Positions 7,183 through 14,988 of a stretch of DNA of 38,386 bases are shown here, piece after piece (within the stretch, counting starts at the first letter, position 1; every line of letters begins with the position of its first letter). Below the pieces are notes generated by a model. That model had not been told where the DNA came from and made no database searches. It saw only the letters and a program-made list of their open reading frames with translations. Source of the stretch: Lysobacteraceae bacterium (GTDB taxonomy: Bacteria; Pseudomonadota; Gammaproteobacteria; Xanthomonadales; Xanthomonadaceae); the NCBI GenBank assembly GCA_031263725.1, contig JAISFF010000066.1:1-38386 (forward strand), given 5' to 3'. The translations under genes and the position numbers were made by a program.

Positions 7183-9228
7183 TCACGCGGCCAGCGCATC
7201 GGCCTCCGCCTCGTCGGCGGCGTCTTCCGGCGCATCGTCATCGCTCACCGCATCCGGTACGCCTTCCGGCTCCGTGTGGTGCCCGGTCTGGAACACGGCA
7301 GGCATCCAGCCGCTACCCTCGGCCAGCCGTTCGGCTTCGCTGGCAATGTCGCCCTTCTTGAGCTTCGACAGGCGGGTGACGTGCTCCGGGGCGTACTGCC
7401 CGACCGCTTCCAGAATCGCGGCCTTCGGTACGTGCTGGAAATAGCCCTCGGCGGTCGGCTTCCACCATGCGGCCATGTCCAGCCCCACGGCCTGCGCCAG
7501 TTCCGCGCCGGGCTGGCGCTGCGTGGCGCGCGGCGTCACCACGTCCACCGTGGCCGCGACGCACACGGCCAGCAGCCGCACCAGTTCGTCTTGCGACTTG
7601 GCCAGCAGCACCGCGAACAGTTCGGCGCTGTCCTGCGGCAAGGCTTCGCCCGCGACTTCCTGCAAGGTGCGCAGCGCCACAGCGGCAGACGATTCCGACA
7701 CGTCCGGGGCAAGGCTTTCCAGCCGGTCTTTCACGGTCAGGCGCACGCCGAGCGGCAGGCCGTCGCGGTAGGCGTTGGGCTGCAAGACGGTCTGCACCAT
7801 GCCATGCACCAGCGCGGCCAGCGCGACGTGCGGATGCTGCGCGACTTCGATTTGCAGCGCCGCCGTGCGGTGGGCGCTCAACCGCTGCGCCAGCCGGTCG
7901 GAGACGTTCGCGGCCTTCGGTACTTCGTCGGCCTCGCCTTCGTCCTCGTTCGTGGCTCCGCCTTCCGCGAAACCCTGCCGCAGCCGGTGCAGTGTGCGCA
8001 GCGCCTTCGCCTCGGCCTCGCGCAGCAGCCCGCGATAGATCACGGCTTCGCCTTCGCGGTCGATGGTGACGATGGCACCAGCCACGGCGCGCACGTCCGG
8101 TGCGTAGTCCTGCAAGGCATCCTCGATGGCTTGCAGTTCCCCGGCCACCTGCTCGCGCCGTTCTTCCAGCGTCGCCACCTTGTCCTCGTCCTCAGCGTCG
8201 TAGGCTTCTTCCAGCGTCGTGTCGATCTTGTCGAGGCGGCCTTGCAGCGAAGCGATGCGGCGGGCTTCGCGTGCGCTCGGCTCGCGGCGCTGGCGCGGCG
8301 CGTTCTGGAACGTCTGCCGGTCGGCATGGCTCATGTGCGGCACAGCTTCCACCCACGCCCAACCCTCGGCGCGCACTTCCTCGGCCTGCCCATCCAGCTT
8401 GCCGCGCACCAGCGTTTCCAGCAGCGCGGCATCGGTAAGGTAGGTTCCCGCATCGCCTTCCGCGAACAGGTCGCGGCGGATGCCGCCGCCTGCCTCGGTG
8501 TAGCCGTCCAGACCGACGAAACGCACCAGCGGATGACTGGCGCTGATTTCGCGCTCGGTCAGGCGCTCGCGCAGCGCGGACGCGCCGCGCTGCCATTCCG
8601 GTGCAGCGTAGAATGCGGCTTCCTGCGCGGCGTGGTCGTCGGTGATGGTCAAGGCCATCAACTGCTCCAACGTCACGCCACCGGCGCGGTAGTCGGCCAG
8701 CAGGCGCGGCGAGACGTTGGCGAGCTTCAAGCGGCGCTGCACCACCAGCGGGGACACGCCGAAGTCGGCGGCAATGTCCTCGATGGGGCGACCTTCCTTG
8801 ACCAGCGCAGCGAATGCCTCGAACTGGTCGGCGGGGTGCATCTGCTCGCGCAGCAGGTTTTCCGCGAGGCTGACGGTACGCGCCGAGGCATCGGGCACCA
8901 GCAGGCACGGCACTTCGTAGTCGGCGGGGATGCGCTTCTTCTTCGCCAGCAGCTTCATCGCGGTCAGGCGGCGGTCGCCGGCAACGACTTCGTACTGCTC
9001 ACCATCGGCGGCGGCAATCACGATGAGGTTTTGCAGCAGGCCGACGCGGGAAATGCTCGCGGCCAGTTCGGGGATGGACAGGCGCGGCGTCGTGCGGGCG
9101 TTGCGCTTGGAACGGCGCGGCTGCAACTGCGAGAGCGCAACCAAGATCAGGTTCTTGGTCGGGTCGGCGGCTTCCAGCGGCGCGGCGGTTTCGATGGCAT
9201 GGGCTTCGGCTTTGGTTACGGCGTTCAT
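7183..9228 (-). CDS. parB: ParB/RepB/Spo0J-family partition protein (long ICE type)
   Basis: A 681-residue ParB-like protein, much longer than chromosomal ParB and typical of ICE backbones. The N-terminal ParB/Srx domain spans about residues 25-130, with the nucleotide-binding-type VAGDRRLTAMKLL at 82-94 and LAENLLREQMHPADQ at 121-135. A KorB/ParB-type HTH follows (EDIAADFGVSPLVVQRRLKL). The long C-terminal part has a charged coiled-coil-like stretch (RRIASLQGRLDKIDTTLEEAY) and an acidic tail. It should bind centromere-like sites and load CTP/ATP-dependent clamps, working with ParA, but parA here is broken. ATG 9228 has GGAGT upstream. DUF932 lies 80 bases upstream on the same strand, so they form one operon. 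Confidence 0.9.
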   Translation of the reverse strand: MNAVTKAEAHAIETAAPLEAADPTKNLILVALSQLQPRRSKRNARTTPRLSIPELAASISRVGLLQNLIVIAAADGEQYEVVAGDRRLTAMKLLAKKKRIPADYEVPCLLVPDASARTVSLAENLLREQMHPADQFEAFAALVKEGRPIEDIAADFGVSPLVVQRRLKLANVSPRLLADYRAGGVTLEQLMALTITDDHAAQEAAFYAAPEWQRGASALRERLTEREISASHPLVRFVGLDGYTEAGGGIRRDLFAEGDAGTYLTDAALLETLVRGKLDGQAEEVRAEGWAWVEAVPHMSHADRQTFQNAPRQRREPSAREARRIASLQGRLDKIDTTLEEAYDAEDEDKVATLEERREQVAGELQAIEDALQDYAPDVRAVAGAIVTIDREGEAVIYRGLLREAEAKALRTLHRLRQGFAEGGATNEDEGEADEVPKAANVSDRLAQRLSAHRTAALQIEVAQHPHVALAALVHGMVQTVLQPNAYRDGLPLGVRLTVKDRLESLAPDVSESSAAVALRTLQEVAGEALPQDSAELFAVLLAKSQDELVRLLAVCVAATVDVVTPRATQRQPGAELAQAVGLDMAAWWKPTAEGYFQHVPKAAILEAVGQYAPEHVTRLSKLKKGDIASEAERLAEGSGWMPAVFQTGHHTEPEGVPDAVSDDDAPEDAADEAEADALAA

Positions 9229-9308
9229 GATGACGACTCCAATCAGTTGAGGGATGCAGCGCGGAGAAAAGCGGCAAGGGCTGCTGCCTGCCCCTGCCGC
9301 CGTGGGGT

Positions 9309-10136
9309 TCAGGCTTTCAACTGGCGGAGGCCATCGGCCAGCAGCCACAGGGCGCGGTTCAGGCGCAGGTCTTGGTCAATGCCCTGCACGGGGCGGGTGG
9401 TCTGGCGGCGACCGTTGGCGCTGCGACCGTGCAAGCCGCCACGCAAGAGGTTTTCCTGCGTGCGGTTGAACACGCTCCACAGGTCGCGGCGGTCGTCGTC
9501 GAGACGGCGCGGCGCGAGCACCTGCGTTTCGGTGACGGGTGCGGGCTTGTCGGGGGCGTCGTACTTCAACGCCAGCGCGGCGCGGGCGAACACTTCGGCC
9601 TCGCCACTATCCAGCGTGACGGCCTGCATGGCATCGCGGGATTCCTGCGCCCGGTCGAAGCCGTGCAAGACTTCGTAAGCGCCTTCGATGACGTGTCCGG
9701 CTACGTCGCCCTTGTGCGGCACGCGCACGTCGGCCACGGTGTCACCGCATACCAATCCGTTCTTGCAAACGAACCGGAACATGCCGGCAAGCATCTGATA
9801 GCTGCTTGTCCCGTCATGAGAGTTCAGCAGGATGATTTCGTTGGCCTCCCGGCCGTTGATCTGGCTGGCGTGGCGCAGCCGGATCATGTGCTTGGTGTAG
9901 TCGCGGCGGTCGTCCTGCCGCACGCGGGTCTGCGTCACCATGAAAGGCTCGAAGCCTTCGCTACGGAGTTCGCGCAGCACGGTCGCGGTGGGGATGTAGC
10001 TGTACCGTTCCGAGCGGCTTTCGTGCGGGGCGTCCGCGAAGATGGACGGGGCTACGGCGCGGATTTGGTCATCCGACAAGGGATGTTCCGAGCGCAGCAC
10101 CGGGGAGCGGGATGCGAAGCGGGAAGCAAGTTGCAT
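9309..10136 (-). CDS. DUF932 domain-containing protein
   Basis: A 275-residue DUF932 protein (phage/plasmid-related). Recognisable parts are RYSYIPTATVLRELRSEGF, KHMIRLRHASQINGREANEI, FRFVCKNGLVCGDTV and the C-terminal TEQ-like VTETQVLAPRRLDDDR with VFNRTQENLLRGG. The family is common on conjugative elements and phages; its activity is not established. ATG 10136 follows an AGGAG site at good spacing. It is the first gene of the DUF932–parB unit. Upstream sits a compact hairpin with a GAAA tetraloop and a T5 run, so its transcription may be attenuated. Confidence 0.9.
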   Translation of the reverse strand: MQLASRFASRSPVLRSEHPLSDDQIRAVAPSIFADAPHESRSERYSYIPTATVLRELRSEGFEPFMVTQTRVRQDDRRDYTKHMIRLRHASQINGREANEIILLNSHDGTSSYQMLAGMFRFVCKNGLVCGDTVADVRVPHKGDVAGHVIEGAYEVLHGFDRAQESRDAMQAVTLDSGEAEVFARAALALKYDAPDKPAPVTETQVLAPRRLDDDRRDLWSVFNRTQENLLRGGLHGRSANGRRQTTRPVQGIDQDLRLNRALWLLADGLRQLKA

Positions 10137-10164
10137 GGTCGTTCTCCTGACAAGGGTTGCTGTC

Positions 10165-10222
10165 GAAAAAGCCACCACCGGATTCCTAGATTCGGAGCCC
10201 GCCTTTCGGCTTCTCCGGTGGG
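10165..10222 (-). promoter_or_regulatory. Candidate attenuator / structured leader of DUF932–parB
   Basis: On the minus strand CCACCGGA (10221-10214) pairs with TCCGGTGG (10182-10175). Inside it GGAG/CTCC encloses GCC-GAAA-GGC, a stem capped by a GNRA tetraloop. The outer stem is followed by TGGC and TTTTT, then, after about 20 bases, the AGGAG and ATG of DUF932. A terminator-like fold placed between a long leader and a ribosome site resembles an attenuator or riboswitch expression platform. No known riboswitch class was recognised. Confidence 0.5.
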
Positions 10223-10308
10223 GTCGGCGCGGAGACCTGGGCCGGCCTCGTTGCCACCGTCTTTCCTGAGTTCATCGCCCGCGACGGTCAGGAGCGCGCG
10301 GACGGGGG

Positions 10309-10383
10309 CCGTCAAGGAGGCAAGCGCAGGGTTGGTGCGGCCCGCAGGCGCAGCCGAGGACACGGCCCTGCGCGCCTTGACGG
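10309..10383 (-). other. Long imperfect stem-loop in the DUF932 upstream region
   Basis: The stretch 10137-10660 has no recognisable gene. CCGTCAAGG (10309-10317) pairs with CCTTGACGG (10375-10383), and GCGCAGGG (10324-10331) pairs with CCCTGCGC (10366-10373), giving a two-part stem around a 34-base apical loop. A related stem occurs ahead of the second DUF2958 gene. The rest of the gap, 10390-10660, is very GC-rich and shows no further structure I can support. Confidence 0.45.
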
Positions 10384-10660
10384 CACACGGCCGCGGGCTA
10401 CAGTCGCGGACAAGGTGATGAAGTCAGGAAAGGCGGATCGACGGGCAACGGCCGCTGCGTTGGCGCAGACACCACGCAAGCGAAGCGCGCAGGCCCGGAT
10501 CTCGGAGCCGGGCCGAAGGCCGCGCCGGCGCAGCCGGGGCGGCGGGCTTGCAGGGGCGCCAAGCGCAGCGCGGCGGGGATAGCCCGCAGGGCTTTCCCCA
10601 GGAGTGCAAGCGTCAGCGCGCAGCGCCGAAGGCGCGAAGGCATCGGCAGCGGACGCAGCA

Positions 10661-10697
10661 GAAAAAAAAGCGCGTCGCCCCGAAGGACGACGCGCTT
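10661..10697 (-). terminator. Rho-independent terminator of DUF2958-B
   Basis: Reading leftward, AAGCGCGTCG and its exact complement form a 10-bp stem (10697-10688/10677-10668) with a 10-base loop. The stem's AA/TT ends run into a tract of eight T's in total, just past the DUF2958-B stop at 10704. This is a textbook intrinsic terminator. Confidence 0.9.
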
Positions 10698-10703
10698 GCG
10701 AGA

Positions 10704-11051
10704 TCACACGACGATCCGCCCGGCGTGCCGTGCTTCGCGCGCGTAGGCGCTCAAGCGTTTCTCCGCGCGGAAGTGCAAATCGCGCTCGATCGGCAGACCG
10801 AGCTTGCCCCGAGCAGTCGCCAACTCCTGCAAGCTGACCCAGCCGAGTTCGGGCATCCCCAAGCCCAGGTCGCACAGGCCGAAGGCGTGGTCGTGATCGT
10901 CCGGGTCGATTTCGGTCAGCAGCCAGGTCGCGCCGGCGTCCGGCGTGAACAGCTTGACCACGGGGGCCGGATCGAAGTCCGAGTTTTGGAGTGATTCGCG
11001 GCCGTTGGCCAGCAGCAGGAAGCGTTGTTCGTCAGTGATGAGTGCGCTCAT
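10704..11051 (-). CDS. DUF2958 domain-containing protein (copy B)
   Basis: A 115-residue DUF2958 protein, second copy in the window. It opens MSALITDEQRFLLLANG and contains PAPVVKLFTPDAGATWLLTE, FGLCDLGLGMPELGWVSLQE and a C-terminal ERDLHFRAEKRLSAYAREAR. Function is unknown. ATG 11051 has GGAGA at suitable spacing, and a strong terminator follows the stop, so this gene is a single transcription unit. It borders the cargo module, and in this element it is the last backbone gene before the insertion. The shared layout with the copy at 4132-4482 is obvious, but most other positions differ. Confidence 0.88.
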   Translation of the reverse strand: MSALITDEQRFLLLANGRESLQNSDFDPAPVVKLFTPDAGATWLLTEIDPDDHDHAFGLCDLGLGMPELGWVSLQELATARGKLGLPIERDLHFRAEKRLSAYAREARHAGRIVV

Positions 11052-11475
11052 GGCGTTCTCCGGTTGCACGGGCGGAATTGCCCGGAACCGTCGCCAGCAC
11101 GGCGCAGCGCAAGCCGTCAGGGGGCGAAGCCGGCCGCCAGGACGCCAGCGCGCATGGCGCGCGCAGCCCTTGACGGCGAGAACGCCGTGATACGGTGAAG
11201 GGAACAGCAAGACCGCCCCACTGCCCTGCCCCTTGGGAAGCGGAGCGCGCAGGCCCGCGAGGGCCGAAGGCGTCAGGGATCAAAGCCGGATGGCCGCGAC
11301 TCGGCACGAGACGCGGGGCGTAGCCCGCGAGCCCGACGGCGGAACGCCGGGACGCACTGCCGATGCGATGGGGTCGAAGCGTAGGGAGGAGTAGCCCGTC
11401 ACACTCTGGACAAGTCAGTCCCAGAATGTACTGCTTTGGACTGGATTCATATACAATCCAAGGACTTGCTACTGT
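11052..11475. promoter_or_regulatory. Backbone/cargo junction with stem-loop and an operator-like dyad
   Basis: No gene is supported in these 424 bases. The left part, up to about 11390, is very GC-rich backbone leader with a stem GCCGTCA (11113-11119)/TGACGGC (11171-11177), echoing the one at 10309-10383. From about 11400 the sequence turns noticeably more AT-rich, marking entry into the cargo. TGGATT (11442-11447) pairs with AATCCA (11455-11460) around TATACAAT-like sequence, a possible -10 covered by an autoregulatory site for the HTH gene that follows. Confidence 0.45.
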
Positions 11476-11667
11476 GTGGATGTCATGGTCGATAACTCCG
11501 TGCTCACTGTGAAGGAGGTCGCGGCGCTTCTCCGTGTGGACGAGAAGACCGTGTACCGACTCGTCAAGAAACGCGAGTTACCCGGCTTCAAGGTCGCCGG
11601 TGCGTGGCGATTCAAGAGTGACGACATTGAATCGTGGATTGAGAAACAGAAGGCGGCCGAGACATGA
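11476..11667 (+). CDS. Small excisionase-type HTH protein (cargo regulator)
   Basis: A 63-residue (GTG 11476) or 60-residue (ATG 11485) protein made almost only of a MerR/excisionase-type helix-turn-helix: VLTVKEVAALLRVDEKTVYR, LVKKRELPGFKVAGAWRF, and KSDDIESWI. AAGGAC lies about a dozen bases before the GTG, favouring the longer form. It is first in a tightly packed plus-strand set that leads to a ParB-like protein, a putative nuclease and a methyltransferase. Its likely task is timing expression of that module, like the controller proteins of restriction-modification systems. It could instead be a relic recombination directionality factor, but the element has its own AlpA beside the integrase. 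Confidence 0.8.
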   Translation: MDVMVDNSVLTVKEVAALLRVDEKTVYRLVKKRELPGFKVAGAWRFKSDDIESWIEKQKAAET

Positions 11668-11732
11668 AAACGAACACCGGCATCACGCGCAAGAAGACTG
11701 CCCATACCACGCCAACCTGGGGGAAAGCATAA
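11664..11732 (+). CDS. Candidate 22-residue small protein between HTH and ParB-like genes
   Basis: An ATG at 11664 overlaps the HTH gene's stop (ATGA). The frame runs 22 codons to TAA at 11730-11732, and the next gene's ATG starts at the following base. The peptide, MKTNTGITRKK then TAHTTPTWGKA, is basic and Thr-rich with no membrane segment. The four-base overlap at one end and exact abutment at the other suggest translational coupling. A GGGGGAAA inside it serves as ribosome site for the next gene. It may be a real small protein or only a translated leader; nothing in the sequence decides this. Confidence 0.4.
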   Translation: MKTNTGITRKKTAHTTPTWGKA

Positions 11733-12827
11733 ATGGCTACCGTCGCCACCAGCCCACTTTCGCCAGGCCAGGATTTCATTGCGCCCGCCGACCTGCACTT
11801 TGACCGACAGAACCCTCGATTCATTGACTTGGGTTACACCGACGAAGTGGACATCGTGCGAGAGTTGTACGACCAAGCCGATGTCGATGAACTGATCCAG
11901 TCCATCCTCTCAGCCGGGTACATCGACTTCGAGCCATTGATCGTTCTGCGTGATGGCAACATCGTTCTGGAAGGCAACCGCCGGTTGGCTGCCCTTCGGT
12001 TGATTGCCGATGAAGAACTGAGGAAGAAACTCAAGATCAACCTTCCAGCAGTCGAAGCCCCCAAGCCCCTGCCCGAAAAGGTCCGTGTCCTCATCGTCGA
12101 TCATCGTGATGACGCACGCAGTTTCATCGGCTTCAAACACATTAACGGCCCCTTCAAGTGGGACGCCTTGGCCAAGGCGAAGTACGCGGCCCAATGGTAT
12201 GAAAGCGGCGGCGACATCAACACGATCAGTCGCACGCTCGGCGACAACCACAATACGGTTCGGCGCCTGGTCAATGGCTGGTTCGCCTTGCAACAAGCGT
12301 TGAAAGACGGATTTGACCTCACGCAGATTTCCAAGAAGAACTTTGCTTTTTCGCACCTCTATACCGCGCTGACTCGCGCCTCGGTGCGTGAGTTTCTGAA
12401 CCTCAACACCGAGGACTTGTCGGCACCGCCCCAGGCAGAGCCGATTCCTGCCGACAAGCGCAACGAGCTACAACAGTTGATGTCGTGGCTCTACGGCCAG
12501 GAGCACAAGGGCGAGCCGACCATCATCCAGAGCCAGAACCCGAACCTCAACGAATTGAGTAAGGTGCTGGCGCATCCCGAGGCCAAGGCAATGCTCATGG
12601 CTCGGCGAGACCTGCGCGTGGCCTATGAGCGCGTCGAACCAGCGTCGGCCCGATTCGAGGAATCCTTGATGAAGGCTGCGAAGCAGTGTGAAGACGTGCT
12701 CGGCCTGGCCGGCGCTTACACCGGCGAGCCGACGCTCCTTAAAGTCGCTGAGGGCATGCAGCGTACAGCTCGCGCGTTGGTCACAACGATGCGCGAGCAG
12801 CAAGAGAGCGACGCGGGTGATCGCTGA
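11733..12827 (+). CDS. ParB/Srx-fold protein with HTH-like segment (cargo ParB-1)
   Basis: A 364-residue protein with an N-terminal ParB/Srx-type domain. IDFEPLIVLRDGNIVLEGNRRLAALRL at 65-90 contains the ExNRR box that marks the nucleotide-binding pocket of this fold. ARSFIGFKHINGPFKW (128-143) and LAKAKYAAQWYESGG lead into an HTH-like stretch, INTISRTLGDNHNTVRRLV (162-180), comparable to the ParB central domain. The C-terminal half is helical without known motif. Its start directly abuts the small ORF and its stop overlaps the next ATG (TGATG). In this context it is more likely a nucleotide-dependent DNA sensor or clamp for the nuclease/methyltransferase than a partition protein. The fold is recognised; the role is inferred. 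Confidence 0.75.
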   Translation: MATVATSPLSPGQDFIAPADLHFDRQNPRFIDLGYTDEVDIVRELYDQADVDELIQSILSAGYIDFEPLIVLRDGNIVLEGNRRLAALRLIADEELRKKLKINLPAVEAPKPLPEKVRVLIVDHRDDARSFIGFKHINGPFKWDALAKAKYAAQWYESGGDINTISRTLGDNHNTVRRLVNGWFALQQALKDGFDLTQISKKNFAFSHLYTALTRASVREFLNLNTEDLSAPPQAEPIPADKRNELQQLMSWLYGQEHKGEPTIIQSQNPNLNELSKVLAHPEAKAMLMARRDLRVAYERVEPASARFEESLMKAAKQCEDVLGLAGAYTGEPTLLKVAEGMQRTARALVTTMREQQESDAGDR

Positions 12828-13894
12828 TGGTCGTCATCAATCCCCCTACTCCCACAGATACGCGGAGTGCTCTGGCTGATTGGCTGGAGCTCCAGACACT
12901 GGTGGACGCGCGTGGCGTATCAACACGCTCGACTTTGCTGAACGTGTTGGACATTCTCGAAGACGATGCCGCCGAGCCCAATCTGGTCGATGCAGAAACT
13001 GGCGAAGTCCTGGACGAAGCCATCCTCGAAGAAGGCCGCCAGCAGTTCATCGACATCGCTTTCGAGGAACTTGATTACCGCCAGCAGATACTCGGCGAAT
13101 CCTACCCGTTCGAGGTCGATGCCGCTCGCCATCGTTTAGCGTTGAAGGAAGATCAAGCGAACCAGCCTGGACAGGTTGTCTATCTGTTTTGCCTGCTTGC
13201 CTGCGCCATCCGTGAGCGCAAACTGCAACCGACAAATGTGCTGACGCAAGCCGAACAGCAGATCGCGGATGCGTTCCAAGTCTGTGCTTGCCTGGCTGCC
13301 GGTGGCTACCTCAACGGAGAAGTCAGTTCCTTCGGCTTTCCTCGCGCAACCGGGACGGGTTTCCTCACCGCCCTGCGGCAGACCTTTGCCCGCTTCGGCA
13401 TAGGAACGGTACGGGCCACTGACGACATCCCCGATGGCCTACCAACCTCCTTGAAAGATGGTGGGATCGACGTCATCGCTTGGCGCAATCACCCGGATGG
13501 CATGCCCGGAAAGATGTACCTCATCGGCCAATGCGCATCGGGCACGAAATGGCGGGAGAAGACCGTAACGGAATACATCGACCAGCTCCACGGTGCCTGG
13601 TTCACCCAGCAGCCAGCCAAGCATTCGACACCAGCGATGTTCATTCCATTCCCATTCCACCACGACATTGAGGAGCCGCAGGGCTCCTTTTCGGACACCG
13701 TTAAGAATCGCTTTTGGTACGAAGAACCTCGCTTCGGCATGATCTTCGATCGACTGCGAATCACCCACTTTGCCAATGCGTGCATGGCATTTACCGCCCC
13801 GCACCGCGATCAAGTGGAAGGCGCCGAGCGATTCGATCAAGTCATTGCCTGGGTCCAAACTACTCGTCAAACAGCGGGGCTAGTGCACGCATGA
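12827..13894 (+). CDS. Putative PD-(D/E)XK-like restriction nuclease (unnamed family)
   Basis: This 355-residue protein matches no family I can name. The part at 160-245 has the look of a PD-(D/E)XK nuclease: YLNGEVSSFGFPRATGTGF, then DGGIDVIAW with a candidate metal-binding Asp at 215, then the strand YLIGQCASGTKW with Gln235 and Lys241. In many such enzymes the second half reads (D/E/Q)xK; here it is Q-C-A with a Lys four residues further on, so the site, if real, is variant. The N-terminal 100 residues are acidic and helical. The gene overlaps its neighbours on both sides (TGATG and ATGA), so it is made together with ParB-1 and the methyltransferase, as expected for a restriction partner. 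Confidence 0.5.
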   Translation: MVVINPPTPTDTRSALADWLELQTLVDARGVSTRSTLLNVLDILEDDAAEPNLVDAETGEVLDEAILEEGRQQFIDIAFEELDYRQQILGESYPFEVDAARHRLALKEDQANQPGQVVYLFCLLACAIRERKLQPTNVLTQAEQQIADAFQVCACLAAGGYLNGEVSSFGFPRATGTGFLTALRQTFARFGIGTVRATDDIPDGLPTSLKDGGIDVIAWRNHPDGMPGKMYLIGQCASGTKWREKTVTEYIDQLHGAWFTQQPAKHSTPAMFIPFPFHHDIEEPQGSFSDTVKNRFWYEEPRFGMIFDRLRITHFANACMAFTAPHRDQVEGAERFDQVIAWVQTTRQTAGLVHA

Positions 13895-14985
13895 GACACC
13901 CCCTGCATTCCATCTGCCCATACTTTGCGATGTTCCCCGAGGAGTTCGTCGCAAAGCAGTTGCTGGCGTACACGGCGCGAGGTGATACCGTTTTTGATCC
14001 ATTCTGCGGTCGCGGAACCACGGTTTTCGAGAGCCTGCTCAACGGCCGTCATGCCAGCGGTGTGGACATCAATCCCGTCGCCGCCTGCATCGCAGGCGCC
14101 AAAGCCGATGCCCCTCGCCTCAGTAATGTAAAAACCCGTTTGGCCGAACTTAAGATCGCCTTTTCCGAGGCCGACGAGTTCAATACGCCAGAAGGTGATT
14201 TCTTCCGCGCCTGCTTCCACGAAACCACCTTGCAGCAGTTGCTGTTCCTGCGCGAAACGCTCGATTGGCAGGATTCGCGGGTAGATCGGTTTATCGCCGC
14301 CATCATTCTCGGCGCTCTGCACGGAGAGTCCCACAAGACTCCAAACTGCCTGAGCAATCGCATGCCTCGCACGATCAGCACGAAGCCGGACTACTCGGTG
14401 CGCTGGTGGTCTGAAAAGGGACTGACGCCCCCAGAGCGCGATGCGTTCGCCATCGCCGGCACTTTGGCCGACTACCGTTTGACGAGCGAGCGACCTAGCT
14501 TGCGCGGTAGCGTCAAGCTGCGAGATGCACGCAAGGCTGAAAAGGCATTCCCGAGTCTGGAAAACAAGGTCAAGCTGATCGTCACTTCACCACCGTATCT
14601 CGATACGACGGACTACAGCGAAGATCAATGGCTGCGCCTATGGTTCCTGGGAGGCGCTGAAAGGCCACTCATCAAGAAAAACCGGGACGATCGTCACACG
14701 AGCGCCGATCTTTATTGGAAGTTTCTGGAAGAGGCATGGGAAGGCTGCTCCAACCTCGTCAAGAAAGGGACAGTCATCGTCATTCGAATCGGCGGCGCAA
14801 AGTTGACCAAGGACGATCTGTTCGAGGGGGTTCGCTCATCGCTCAGGGCGGGCCTTGCGGATTGGCGCGTTAAAGCCCTGCACGCGGGCGAGACCACGGA
14901 AATCAAAAACCGTCAGACCAATGCGTTCCGTCCGGGAACGACACCCGAACGATACGAACATGACTTCGCTTTCGCGTTGAGCTGA
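13891..14985 (+). CDS. DNA methyltransferase, TSPPY (probably N4-cytosine) type
   Basis: A 364-residue AdoMet-dependent DNA methyltransferase. The AdoMet-binding motif I is FDPFCGRGTT at 35-44, followed by the acidic GVDINPVA loop. Catalytic motif IV is TSPPYLDTTDYSEDQW at 232-247. SPPY with a preceding Thr is usual for N4-cytosine enzymes, though some adenine enzymes use it. About 190 residues lie between the two motifs, room for a target-recognition region (LHGESHKTPNCLSNRMPRT). The ATG overlaps the nuclease stop (ATGA). It likely protects host DNA from the neighbouring nuclease. An alternative is an orphan epigenetic regulator, but the tight operon argues against that. Confidence 0.88.
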   Translation: MRHPLHSICPYFAMFPEEFVAKQLLAYTARGDTVFDPFCGRGTTVFESLLNGRHASGVDINPVAACIAGAKADAPRLSNVKTRLAELKIAFSEADEFNTPEGDFFRACFHETTLQQLLFLRETLDWQDSRVDRFIAAIILGALHGESHKTPNCLSNRMPRTISTKPDYSVRWWSEKGLTPPERDAFAIAGTLADYRLTSERPSLRGSVKLRDARKAEKAFPSLENKVKLIVTSPPYLDTTDYSEDQWLRLWFLGGAERPLIKKNRDDRHTSADLYWKFLEEAWEGCSNLVKKGTVIVIRIGGAKLTKDDLFEGVRSSLRAGLADWRVKALHAGETTEIKNRQTNAFRPGTTPERYEHDFAFALS

Positions 14986-14988
14986 CCG

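Noticed and set aside
6973-9678. A 901-codon open frame on the plus strand opposite parB
   Set aside because: It is the mirror of the parB/DUF932 reading frames in high-GC DNA, with no recognisable domain, while the minus-strand proteins match families clearly.
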